From the NCBI GenBank assembly GCA_029267175.1, contig JARIDJ010000080.1, forward strand, positions 1 through 64,000: DNA of 64,000 nt, read 5' to 3'. The position numbers and the translations under genes were made by a program. This DNA is from Psychrobacter sp. (lineage in GTDB: Bacteria > Pseudomonadota > Gammaproteobacteria > Pseudomonadales > Moraxellaceae). Shown piece after piece: positions 16,817-24,281 of the stretch. Every line of letters begins with the position of its first letter. Within the stretch, counting starts at the first letter, position 1. The notes beneath the pieces were generated by a model. That model did not search any database, was not told the origin of the DNA, and was given only the letters and a program-made list of their open reading frames with translations.

Positions 16817-17911
16817 ATGAAAACGCTCAAACTACGCATCAAAGACAAGCACACTAATCAGCTAAATATTTTAGCAGGCTCGGTTAACTTTATCTGGAAT
16901 TACGTCAATGAGCTAAGTTTCAAGCACCTTCAACGTACCGGCAAATTCTTTTCAGCCTACGACCTAGCCAATTATACCAAAGGCGCAGGTGAATATCTAA
17001 ACTTGCATAGCCAAACCTTGCAAGCGGTGGCGGAAACCCATGCCAAATCTCGTAAGCAGTTTAAAAAAGCCAAACTTAACTGGCGCACAAACAACCCTAA
17101 AGCCAAACGCAGAAACTTAGGCTGGATACCGTTTAAGAATAGCGCCATTAAACATTTAGCAACCCGACAGACTGGTAAAAAGAGCTTAAAGTCCACCATT
17201 CAGCTCAGCCTTGCCAAAGGCCAGAAACTCACCATAGACCTATGGGACAGCTACAACCTTGGCCTCTACATCATTAATACCTGTGAGCTGGTGCAAGATG
17301 CTCGTGGTTTTTGGTATGCCTGTATCACCGTTAAAGGATTTCCAAAAACTAAATGTGGTCATAGTAAAGTCGGTATTGATCTAGGCTGTAAAGAATCAGC
17401 AACAACAAGTCAAGGCGACAAACTAGCCATCAAGCAAACTCAAAAATGGGCAGCCAAGCTAACTGTTGCCCAGCGTGCTAACAATAAAAAGCGGGTTCGC
17501 GCTATTCACGCCAAGATCAAAAATACCCGCCAAGACATCATTCATAAATTCACTAATAAACTTATCAAAGCTAATAACTTGATTGTTGTTGGTAAGATAA
17601 AATCACAATCATTCACTTCAAGCAAACTTGCCAAGTCCGTCTATGACGCGGGTTGGTTTGAGATTAAGCGGCAACTGGATTACAAATGCGCGAACGCAGG
17701 TTGCCACTATATAGAAGTGAGTGAAGCTTACACCACCCAAACTTGTTCGTGTTGCGGCTCACGCCACAACAGTCCGAAAGGTAGAAAAGATCTTGGAATC
17801 AGAGAATGGCTTTGTGAGTGCGGTGTCACTCATAACCGTGATGTTAATGCGGCAAAGAATATTCTTGCGCTCGGGCTTGAGCGTCTAGCTGTAGGAATCC
17901 CCTCAGTTTAG
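16817..17911 (+). CDS. tnpB: TnpB RNA-guided nuclease, full length, atypical RuvC-II site
   Basis: The 364-residue protein has an N-terminal helix-turn-helix region, RuvC-I with the catalytic Asp in VGIDLGCKES, a zinc finger (CSCCGS ... CECG) and RuvC-III with Asp in HNRDVNAAKNIL. In the usual RuvC-II block a Glu follows the hydrophobic strand; here the strand reads LIVVGKIKSQ, with no acidic residue. A Glu occurs later in EVSEAYTTQTCS and may replace it, as proposed for TnpB groups with rearranged catalytic sites. TnpB cuts DNA beside a target-adjacent motif using a guide RNA whose 3' end reads from the flanking DNA. The stop codon lies inside the right-end hairpin. Confidence 0.92.
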   Translation: MKTLKLRIKDKHTNQLNILAGSVNFIWNYVNELSFKHLQRTGKFFSAYDLANYTKGAGEYLNLHSQTLQAVAETHAKSRKQFKKAKLNWRTNNPKAKRRNLGWIPFKNSAIKHLATRQTGKKSLKSTIQLSLAKGQKLTIDLWDSYNLGLYIINTCELVQDARGFWYACITVKGFPKTKCGHSKVGIDLGCKESATTSQGDKLAIKQTQKWAAKLTVAQRANNKKRVRAIHAKIKNTRQDIIHKFTNKLIKANNLIVVGKIKSQSFTSSKLAKSVYDAGWFEIKRQLDYKCANAGCHYIEVSEAYTTQTCSCCGSRHNSPKGRKDLGIREWLCECGVTHNRDVNAAKNILALGLERLAVGIPSV

Positions 17912-17928
17912 GGAGAGGAGGAAGTCAA
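17895..17928 (+). ncRNA. Right-end segment forming the 3' scaffold of the TnpB guide RNA (predicted)
   Basis: In this family the omega RNA (reRNA) is made from the 3' part of tnpB through the right end, and the following flank acts as guide. The right end here has the CCCT/AGGG hairpin (17900-17913), a GAGAGGAGG stretch and terminal TCAA. The 5' end of the RNA cannot be placed from sequence alone. The guide would start at 17929. Confidence 0.55.
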
Positions 17929-17929
17929 A

Positions 17930-17942
17930 AATGAGTTTGGTT
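17930..17942 (+). repeat. Guide-position flank complementary to the tnpB leader
   Basis: AATGAGTTTGGTT begins two bases after the terminal TCAA and is the exact reverse complement of 16787-16799. It is outside the element and at the position used as guide by TnpB systems. Confidence 0.7.
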
Positions 17943-17963
17943 ATTTATATATCAGAACACTAA

Positions 17964-18851
17964 TTAATAAGTAATGGCTATTTTATCACTATAACGATAG
18001 GTGCGAATCAGGCGTAGCTCAACGATATCTTGCATATCTTTAGTAAATCTACCAAATGGTGCAGCTTGCCTTACCGACTGCTTCGCTGCTTCATCCAAAA
18101 TGTTGGAGTTGGAGCTCTCAAGCAGACGGATAGCTTTGATAGTGCCATCATTACTGATAATGACCATCAATCGCACTTCGCCCGTGATACCTTGCGCTCG
18201 TGCTTGCGGCGGATAATGCAGGTTGCCTACCCGCTCTACGTGCTCGCGAAAGGTTTCGATATAATCGGCAGCAGCGCCGCGAGTGGTTGAGTTACTATCG
18301 AGGGTGACGACCTTTGACTTAGTAGCATACACTTGCTGACGCTGTGATAACTGCGCCTCCAAAGTCGCAATCTGCTTACGCAAGCGCTCTTCTTGTAGGA
18401 TGCTATCGTCTTTTGCTTGCTGACTATCATTGTCTGAGTCATCACTCGCTTGCCGCCAGCTCAAGGTCGTGCGCAAATAGCTCTCTTGATACTGTTGTTG
18501 GCGCACTTGCCGCTGCAAATTAATCACATCTTGCGTCTCACTGATCTGTTCGGCTGATAGTGGACTGGTTTGCGCGCTTTCTTGGCGGATTTGCTCCTCA
18601 ATACTACCGCCGCCCACTTGTGAGGCATTAGCAATGTAATAAGCATCCTCATTAGGCTGCATATTATCAGTCAGCGCTTTGGCAACGTCCTGCATCATAG
18701 TAGCTGGATTGCTGCCTATAGAAAAACTAATACCAAAGATAACTAACACATGCAGCCCTACTGCGACCACAATCGCTACTGGCATGCTAAAGCTGCGCTT
18801 AGGCGCCTGACTGGAGAAATGATAGCTTTGTGAGTCTTTGATATGCGCCAC
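17964..18851 (-). CDS. TonB-family energy transducer protein
   Basis: TonB proteins carry energy from the inner-membrane proton motive force to outer-membrane receptors. One N-terminal membrane anchor (about residues 22-44, MPVAIVVAVGLHVLVIFGIS) has the conserved His typical of TonB anchors. A long Gln/Arg-rich region (about residues 100-185, probably coiled coil) replaces the usual Pro-rich spacer. The C-terminal TonB domain contains YPPQARAQGITGEVRLMVII and AAKQSVRQAAPFGRF. At 295 residues the length is normal. No exbB or exbD is adjacent, so it must borrow them from elsewhere or work differently. Confidence 0.85.
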   Translation of the reverse strand: MAHIKDSQSYHFSSQAPKRSFSMPVAIVVAVGLHVLVIFGISFSIGSNPATMMQDVAKALTDNMQPNEDAYYIANASQVGGGSIEEQIRQESAQTSPLSAEQISETQDVINLQRQVRQQQYQESYLRTTLSWRQASDDSDNDSQQAKDDSILQEERLRKQIATLEAQLSQRQQVYATKSKVVTLDSNSTTRGAAADYIETFREHVERVGNLHYPPQARAQGITGEVRLMVIISNDGTIKAIRLLESSNSNILDEAAKQSVRQAAPFGRFTKDMQDIVELRLIRTYRYSDKIAITY

Positions 18852-19158
18852 AATAAATCTCAGCTTAACCGAACTATCTGACAGATGATAAGTTGGCTAT
18901 GATAACACGAGCCTTAATTGAATGGTTATCCTAGTGAGTAGATGATAACTACTAAAATGGTAGCGTTTTAAAACGCTAGTTTAGGTTATTTGCTACAATC
19001 AACGAACAGCCATTTTTTGGGCTCCTATTTTGCTATATACTGTTTTTTAGCTATTTATTGACTATTTGGTGCGGTATTAGTCTCACTAGCTTAAACCTCT
19101 CTTGAGACTTTATGTTTTATAACTTAGCCTACAATAATAAACAATAAGGATAATAAGC
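18852..19158. other. Intergenic region with an 18-bp perfect palindrome
   Basis: The 307-bp gap lies between the divergent TonB-like and unknown genes. Besides the palindrome at 18961-18978 it is A/T-rich with no gene. A TTGACT box at 19056-19061 could be a -35 for the downstream gene, but no good -10 is correctly spaced. Confidence 0.6.
18961..18978. promoter_or_regulatory. Perfect 18-bp palindrome, possible operator
   Basis: TAGCGTTTT and AAAACGCTA are exact reverse complements with no spacer. It lies midway in a divergent gap, 110 bp before the TonB-like start and 181 bp before the unknown gene's start. It is the size of a dimeric repressor site; the regulator is not known. Confidence 0.45.
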
Positions 19159-19941
19159 TTGACTGATTCTAAAAACTTTGATGATTTTTATGATTTTGCC
19201 GATGCTATTGCTAGCCGCTTTAACGACTCTTTTAACGAAGGTTGGGATAGCCTGACGGTTGCTATAAAAAATTTATATAGCAAAACCACGGACAAATTAG
19301 ATGATGAAATCCCACTGCCAGTAGCGCAAAAATACGTCAATGACGCGCTACAAAAGTTTGTCACTGATAATGTAAAAGCGATCTTAGAGCTGCGCGTGGA
19401 GCTACATGATAAATGGTTTCGCTTATATTGCACGGTCAATGTCGCTGGCATCTATGCGGAGGTGGCGAGTAATTTTAGTCTCGTCCATGTACAGCTTGAT
19501 CGTAATGTACAGCGTTTTGTCTTTGGGCAGCAGACTTATACGGATGTGTTAAACTTTCGCTGTGAATCTTTTATCAAGCGTCAAGGCATCAAGTTATTTA
19601 TCTGGTTTTATCACAGTATTCTCAAAAAAGACCCTTTAGGTTTTATCCTCACTTATATCAATATTGCTCGCGCTAAAGACGAGATTATTTATTTAGATAT
19701 CCATCGCTGGCTTAAAAATAATAAAAAAATCATGGGTGCTTTGCATAAGGTGCAAGTCAACTATGGTGAAGTGGAAGAAGAGCAATTAGTGCTAAAGACG
19801 CAAGTTAATTATCGCGACCTGTTAGGCAGCGCAGGCGATGATATTATCAGCGAAAAAGATCGAGTAGATGACGAGCCTGAGCTGATGAAAGGGCCTATCC
19901 ATCCGATAGAGGACGCTACTGAGCCTGCGCAAGAAAGTTAA
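19159..19941 (+). CDS. Hypothetical protein, 260 residues, unknown function
   Basis: I do not recognise this protein. It has no signal peptide or clear membrane segment; one hydrophobic stretch (KLFIWFYHSIL, about residue 143) is too short to be sure. The N-terminal third is rich in Asp and Phe, the middle is well structured with alternating hydrophobics, and the last 40 residues are acidic and probably disordered. The start is TTG at 19159, with AAGGAT ten bases upstream, the same start style as phoH. Codon use looks like that of its neighbours. It ends before a strong bidirectional terminator. Confidence 0.8.
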   Translation: MTDSKNFDDFYDFADAIASRFNDSFNEGWDSLTVAIKNLYSKTTDKLDDEIPLPVAQKYVNDALQKFVTDNVKAILELRVELHDKWFRLYCTVNVAGIYAEVASNFSLVHVQLDRNVQRFVFGQQTYTDVLNFRCESFIKRQGIKLFIWFYHSILKKDPLGFILTYINIARAKDEIIYLDIHRWLKNNKKIMGALHKVQVNYGEVEEEQLVLKTQVNYRDLLGSAGDDIISEKDRVDDEPELMKGPIHPIEDATEPAQES

Positions 19942-19997
19942 AGCGAGCCTGTATTATCAAGACGCGCATTAGCGCTAATGAGTCTCAGCATTACCAT

Positions 19998-20036
19998 AAA
20001 AAGCCACCTTCTGTTTTGGCAGAGTGTGGCTTTTTT
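19998..20036. terminator. Bidirectional terminator between the unknown gene and fpr
   Basis: AAAAAGCCAC pairs with GTGGCTTTTT across a loop of about 18 nt, with A-run on one side and T-run on the other. It serves the convergent genes ending at 19941 and 20066. Confidence 0.85.
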
Positions 20037-20065
20037 ATGAAGTTAACTTTTGATCAAAGATACAT

Positions 20066-20887
20066 TTACCAGTAGTTCTCGACCGCTATATTACCCTCAC
20101 CGCGGCGATTCATTACCATACCCATAGATTTGAGGGTTTCTTTAGTATCCTCAACCATCTCAGGGTTACCGCATAGCATAACGTGCGCGCTATCGATATC
20201 CAAAGCAATACCCGCCTGCTGTTGTAGTTTACCATTTAATAATAACTGCGGTAGACGCTCGCTCAACGCCCCTTCGATCTTTTCACGAGTGACAATCGGC
20301 ACAAATATCAGCTTAGCAGGGTTATCGACCAGCGTACCAAAATCCTCTTGCAAGCGCTCAATAGTCTCAATATAAGCCAGCTCATCTTTACTACGGGCGC
20401 TATAGGCTAAGACGATATGTTCATAGTCCTCCCAAGTCTGCAAGTCTTGTAGCATGGACAAAAATGGCGCAAGCCCTGTCCCCGTAGCCAGCAGCCATAA
20501 GTCTTTGGGTAGCGGTTTTTGGTAGCGCGCTAATGTCAAAAAGCCAAACGGCATAGTGTTGAGTAGTAGCTCATCACCGACTTGCAAATGCTGCAATTGC
20601 GAGGTAAAAGCGCCATCCTCGATGACAATTGAGAAAAACTCTAATACTTCATCAAAAGGCGATGAGACGATAGAATAAGCGCGGAAGATATCCTCATCAA
20701 GCGCTTTGTCAGCTACTTCAGCTGGCTTATTTTGATAGTACTTTAGCTTACTAGGATTGACGCCCAAACGCACAAACTGCCCAGCGGTAAATTTAAAACT
20801 CTCAGGACGAGTCACCGTAAAGCTAAAGAGATTAGGTGTCCAAGTGGTCTTACTTAAAACCGTTACCCTTTGAATATTATCACTCAT
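20066..20887 (-). CDS. fpr: Ferredoxin/flavodoxin-NADP reductase
   Basis: Fpr is an FAD enzyme that passes electrons between NADPH and ferredoxin or flavodoxin. The 273-residue protein has the flavin-binding RAYSIVSSP (about residues 70-78), the NADP-binding LLATGTGLAPFLSMLQ (about residues 133-148), the CGNPEM block, and ends in an aromatic residue (ENYW), as subclass enzymes that stack the C-terminus on FAD do. It stands alone, facing a shared terminator. Confidence 0.94.
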   Translation of the reverse strand: MSDNIQRVTVLSKTTWTPNLFSFTVTRPESFKFTAGQFVRLGVNPSKLKYYQNKPAEVADKALDEDIFRAYSIVSSPFDEVLEFFSIVIEDGAFTSQLQHLQVGDELLLNTMPFGFLTLARYQKPLPKDLWLLATGTGLAPFLSMLQDLQTWEDYEHIVLAYSARSKDELAYIETIERLQEDFGTLVDNPAKLIFVPIVTREKIEGALSERLPQLLLNGKLQQQAGIALDIDSAHVMLCGNPEMVEDTKETLKSMGMVMNRRGEGNIAVENYW

Positions 20888-21113
20888 AATAAAATATCAC
20901 TTATCGTTATGGATGGATGCTGTCATCGATTTATAGTTATTGGTTTCTCAAACGTTATTATTTTTATAAATAGCTATCTGCTTAAGTAGTTAAAACAGTA
21001 GTTACGAAAGCAGTTAAAAAAGCTTTGGTCACTGCTATAGATTATGGCGCTCGATGGTATATTCAAGCTTGGCACTTTTATCTTATAGTTTTAGCTTTTA
21101 TATTTTAGCAATC

Positions 21114-21142
21114 ATAAAAAAGGCTAGCCTGCGCTAACCTTT
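21114..21142 (-). terminator. Terminator of the nuo operon
   Basis: On the minus strand AAGGTTAGC (21141-21133) pairs with GCTAGCCTT (21128-21120), one G-T pair, 4-nt loop, followed by a run of T. It lies 28 bp after the nuoN stop. Confidence 0.85.
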
Positions 21143-21169
21143 ATTTTAATCAAACTGTCTAACTACACT

Positions 21170-22648
21170 CTACCAAATACGAGCTAGGGCTGCCCATTCA
21201 ATCATATTGTTAGGAAGTACGCCAAAGCCAACGATCAACACAGTGACCGCAATGACCATGATACCGCCCATACGTACACCCCAATGCCCTGCTACGTCAA
21301 ACTCAATAAACGCTTTTGGTCGTTTGAATAAGGTGAGCATCACGCGCAAGTAATAGAATAGACCTATGGCACTACCTAAGATAATCATCGCTGCTAAGAA
21401 CCACTGCGCACCTTGTACTGCCGCTAAAATCGCAAATAGCTTGGTAATAAAGCCTGCGGTCAATGGGATACCAGCTAGTGACAGCATCATGATAGTCATT
21501 ACCGCGGTCAATACTGGACGACGCCAGAACAGACCTTGATAATGGATAAGCTCGTCTGCCTCACCCGATAAGCGATAAGGGCTAGACATCAAGGTAACTA
21601 CCCCAAAGGCACCGATAGAAGTAAAGGCATACACTGCCATATACATGCTAGAGACGCTATCGGCGGCGGCGCCAATACTAACGATAACGATCAATACATA
21701 ACCCATGTGCGCGATGGAGGAATAACCCAATAAGCGCTTAAGATTAGTCTGTCGAATAGCTAGCATATTACCTATTAGGATCGATAAAGTTGCCATTACC
21801 ATCAGTAGTAACTGTACCGATGGCAACGCTAATAGTGCAGTATCTAGCAAAAAGCGTACCGCTAAAGCCATCATCGCAACTTTTGAGACTGAGGCCAAAT
21901 AAGTAGCAATAGGCGCTGGTGCTCCTTCATAAACATCAGGCGTCCACATATGAAAGGGCGCTGCCGATAGTTTAAAAGCGATACCAAACATCATCAAAGC
22001 TGCCCCTAAGATCAGCAGCGGCGAATAATAAGAGGTAGCAAGCATGATGCTGATTTGCTTAAAGCCAAGCGCTCCTACTTGCGCGTAGACAAAAGCCATC
22101 CCCATCAATAAAGTCGCTGAAGCGGTCGCTGAGAGTACCAAGTACTTTAGACCAGATTCCAGTGATTTGTTGCGCGAGAAGGTATAAGCGAGCAGCCCAT
22201 ATAAAGGCACTGACAACAGCTCTAAGCTGACAAAAAAGGAGGCCATATGCTGAGCACAGACCATCAGCAGCGCCCCTACCGTAGAGATTAGGATGAGCAG
22301 ATACAGCTCTTCTTTATGATCATTTAGCTTGGCAAGATAAGCATACGCTAAGGTACAGCAGGCCAAGGCACAGATAAAGATCACTACCATATTAAACTGG
22401 GCAAAATTATCAATGACAAACAGCTGCTCCGCTAAAGGCAACAGAGAGCCTGAGCTTACTACTCCCGTCATTTGGCCAAGCAAAGTAAAGAGGCCAAGGT
22501 TTAACCCAATCACCGTGATAGTGCCAGTAATAAAATGCGAGCGCTTCATAGTAATAGCAATCATCGCCAAAATAACGGTAATCACTACTATAATAATCGG
22601 CGCATAAGGCATCAGCCCCATCAAATCATTCATCGTAATATCAGTCAT
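21170..22648 (-). CDS. nuoN: NADH-quinone oxidoreductase subunit N
   Basis: One of three antiporter-like proton-pumping membrane subunits of complex I. The 492-residue protein has about 14 hydrophobic segments and the family's conserved lysines and prolines around FKLSAAPFHMWTPDVYEGAP and LGYSSIAHMGY. It is the last gene of the operon, three bases after the nuoM stop, and a terminator follows. The length is normal. Confidence 0.96.
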   Translation of the reverse strand: MTDITMNDLMGLMPYAPIIIVVITVILAMIAITMKRSHFITGTITVIGLNLGLFTLLGQMTGVVSSGSLLPLAEQLFVIDNFAQFNMVVIFICALACCTLAYAYLAKLNDHKEELYLLILISTVGALLMVCAQHMASFFVSLELLSVPLYGLLAYTFSRNKSLESGLKYLVLSATASATLLMGMAFVYAQVGALGFKQISIMLATSYYSPLLILGAALMMFGIAFKLSAAPFHMWTPDVYEGAPAPIATYLASVSKVAMMALAVRFLLDTALLALPSVQLLLMVMATLSILIGNMLAIRQTNLKRLLGYSSIAHMGYVLIVIVSIGAAADSVSSMYMAVYAFTSIGAFGVVTLMSSPYRLSGEADELIHYQGLFWRRPVLTAVMTIMMLSLAGIPLTAGFITKLFAILAAVQGAQWFLAAMIILGSAIGLFYYLRVMLTLFKRPKAFIEFDVAGHWGVRMGGIMVIAVTVLIVGFGVLPNNMIEWAALARIW

Positions 22649-22651
22649 GAC

Positions 22652-24280
22652 TTAACGTGCCTCCATTGCATCAAGCAGATCTGATGCGTCTACTTGAGTG
22701 ACTTCGCTATAAATATAGGCGTTATTGATCCACTGCATCGCCTGACTTGAGGTATCCAGTATTGGCTGTGGATACAGTCCAAGCCATACTAGACCTGCCG
22801 CTAAAGTCAGCAGTAAGGTAATCTCGCGCTTGCCTAAGTCCTTTAATGGACGCTCTGGCAAACCATGGTACTTGGTATGCTCTAACGCCACGTCTTTGGT
22901 GTTATTAGCGCCAAACAAAGTACGATAAACCAGCAGTAATGAGTACAGACCTGCCAACACTAAGCTAAAGGTCGCTAGTACCACAAACACTGGATACTGA
23001 GCAAAGGTGCCAAACAAAATCATAAATTCGCCAATGAAGTTACCGGTGCCTGGAATACCCAGTAAAGCGGCACAGAAGAACATCAGCATTGGCGCATAAT
23101 AGCGGAACTGACCCCACATACCGCCCATCAAAGTGATATCGCGGGTATGCAGACGCTCGTAGAGCTGACCGGCCATAATAAACAGCGCCGCTGAGCTTAA
23201 GCCATGCGCAAGCATTTGTACCATCAAGCCTTGCAAGCTGAGTAAAGTACCGGCATAGATAGCTAAGACGATAAAGCCCATGTGCGAGATACTAGTATAA
23301 GCCAGCAAACGCTTCATGTCGGTTTGCATAAAGGCCAGCCATGCACCGTAAAAAATACCGATAGTACCCAAAGTCATAGCGATAGGCGCAAAGTCTTGCG
23401 ACGCTGCCGGAAATAATGGCAATACAAAGCGTATCAGACCGTAAGCCGCAGTTTTAATCAATACCCCTGCCAAATCGACTGAACCCGCCGTTGGTGCTTG
23501 CGCATGCGCGTCCGGTAACCAGCCATGGAAAGGCAGAATCGGTAGCTTGACCGCAAAGCCAATAAAGAAGCACAGCATAATCGGATATTCCCAACCACCT
23601 AAGGAAGTACCGAGTAAATCGTTATAATTGAAACTCACCACGCCCGTTTGCGCGCGGTTGAAGATGACTAGTAATAACACCCCAATCAGCATAATAAGCC
23701 CTGAGGCTTGAGTATAAATAAAGAACTTGGTCGCCGCGTATTCTTTAGTCTTGCCGCCAACCACATCATGACCCCAAATAGCGATCAAGAAATAGATAGG
23801 AACTAGCATCATCTCCCAAAAGAAAAAGAATAAGAATAAATCAATGGCTAAGAATACACCGATAACGCCGCCCAAGCTCCAAAGCAAGTTTAGGTGAAAA
23901 AATCCCACTCGGCGCTGAATCTCATTCCATGAACAAGCGACCGCTGCCACACCCAAAAACCCAGTCAAAGCCACCATCAATAGCGACATACCATCCATCG
24001 CTAAATGAAAGCTAATACCCATAGCCGGTATCCAAGGCACACTAAACTCAGCCACCCAAGGCACTGCTGACTGCGGCGCGATGACTTGTTTGCTCATACC
24101 GCCAAAATCACCGTAATGCCATAGTACTAAAGACAAAACGAAAGTCAGTATCATGCCGATCAAAGCAATCCAGCGCGGCAAGCGCTTATTAAAGCGCTCA
24201 ACCAACCAGCATAGCAATCCCGCAATAAACGGAATAGCGATCAATGCCGGTAGCATCCACGTTTGTTGTAACTCTATCAT
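22652..24280 (-). CDS. nuoM: NADH-quinone oxidoreductase subunit M
   Basis: The second antiporter-like proton-pumping subunit of complex I, 542 residues. The conserved TM5 Glu is in FFFFWEMMLVPIYFLI, and LPILPFHGWLPDAHAQAP and AYTSISHMGFI are typical. It starts one base after the nuoL stop (TAA-G-ATG), so the two are translationally coupled. It is somewhat longer than the E. coli subunit (about 509), mainly at the C-terminus. Confidence 0.96.
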   Translation of the reverse strand: MIELQQTWMLPALIAIPFIAGLLCWLVERFNKRLPRWIALIGMILTFVLSLVLWHYGDFGGMSKQVIAPQSAVPWVAEFSVPWIPAMGISFHLAMDGMSLLMVALTGFLGVAAVACSWNEIQRRVGFFHLNLLWSLGGVIGVFLAIDLFLFFFFWEMMLVPIYFLIAIWGHDVVGGKTKEYAATKFFIYTQASGLIMLIGVLLLVIFNRAQTGVVSFNYNDLLGTSLGGWEYPIMLCFFIGFAVKLPILPFHGWLPDAHAQAPTAGSVDLAGVLIKTAAYGLIRFVLPLFPAASQDFAPIAMTLGTIGIFYGAWLAFMQTDMKRLLAYTSISHMGFIVLAIYAGTLLSLQGLMVQMLAHGLSSAALFIMAGQLYERLHTRDITLMGGMWGQFRYYAPMLMFFCAALLGIPGTGNFIGEFMILFGTFAQYPVFVVLATFSLVLAGLYSLLLVYRTLFGANNTKDVALEHTKYHGLPERPLKDLGKREITLLLTLAAGLVWLGLYPQPILDTSSQAMQWINNAYIYSEVTQVDASDLLDAMEAR

Positions 24281-24281
24281 C

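Larger units (their letters stand above)
16708..17928 (+). mobile_element. Complete tnpB-only IS200/IS605-type element (copy 2)
   Basis: The left end begins at about GCGCCGTAA (16708-16716), where similarity to copy 1 begins. It carries an imperfect hairpin with CCACG/CGTGG arms (16719-16740). The right end overlaps the tnpB stop codon, contains CCCT/AGGG arms (17900-17913), and finishes in TCAA (17925-17928), the typical right cleavage sequence of this family. No tnpA is present, so it would need a transposase in trans. Copy 1 at the window's left edge is in the opposite orientation, about 16 kb away. Confidence 0.82.
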
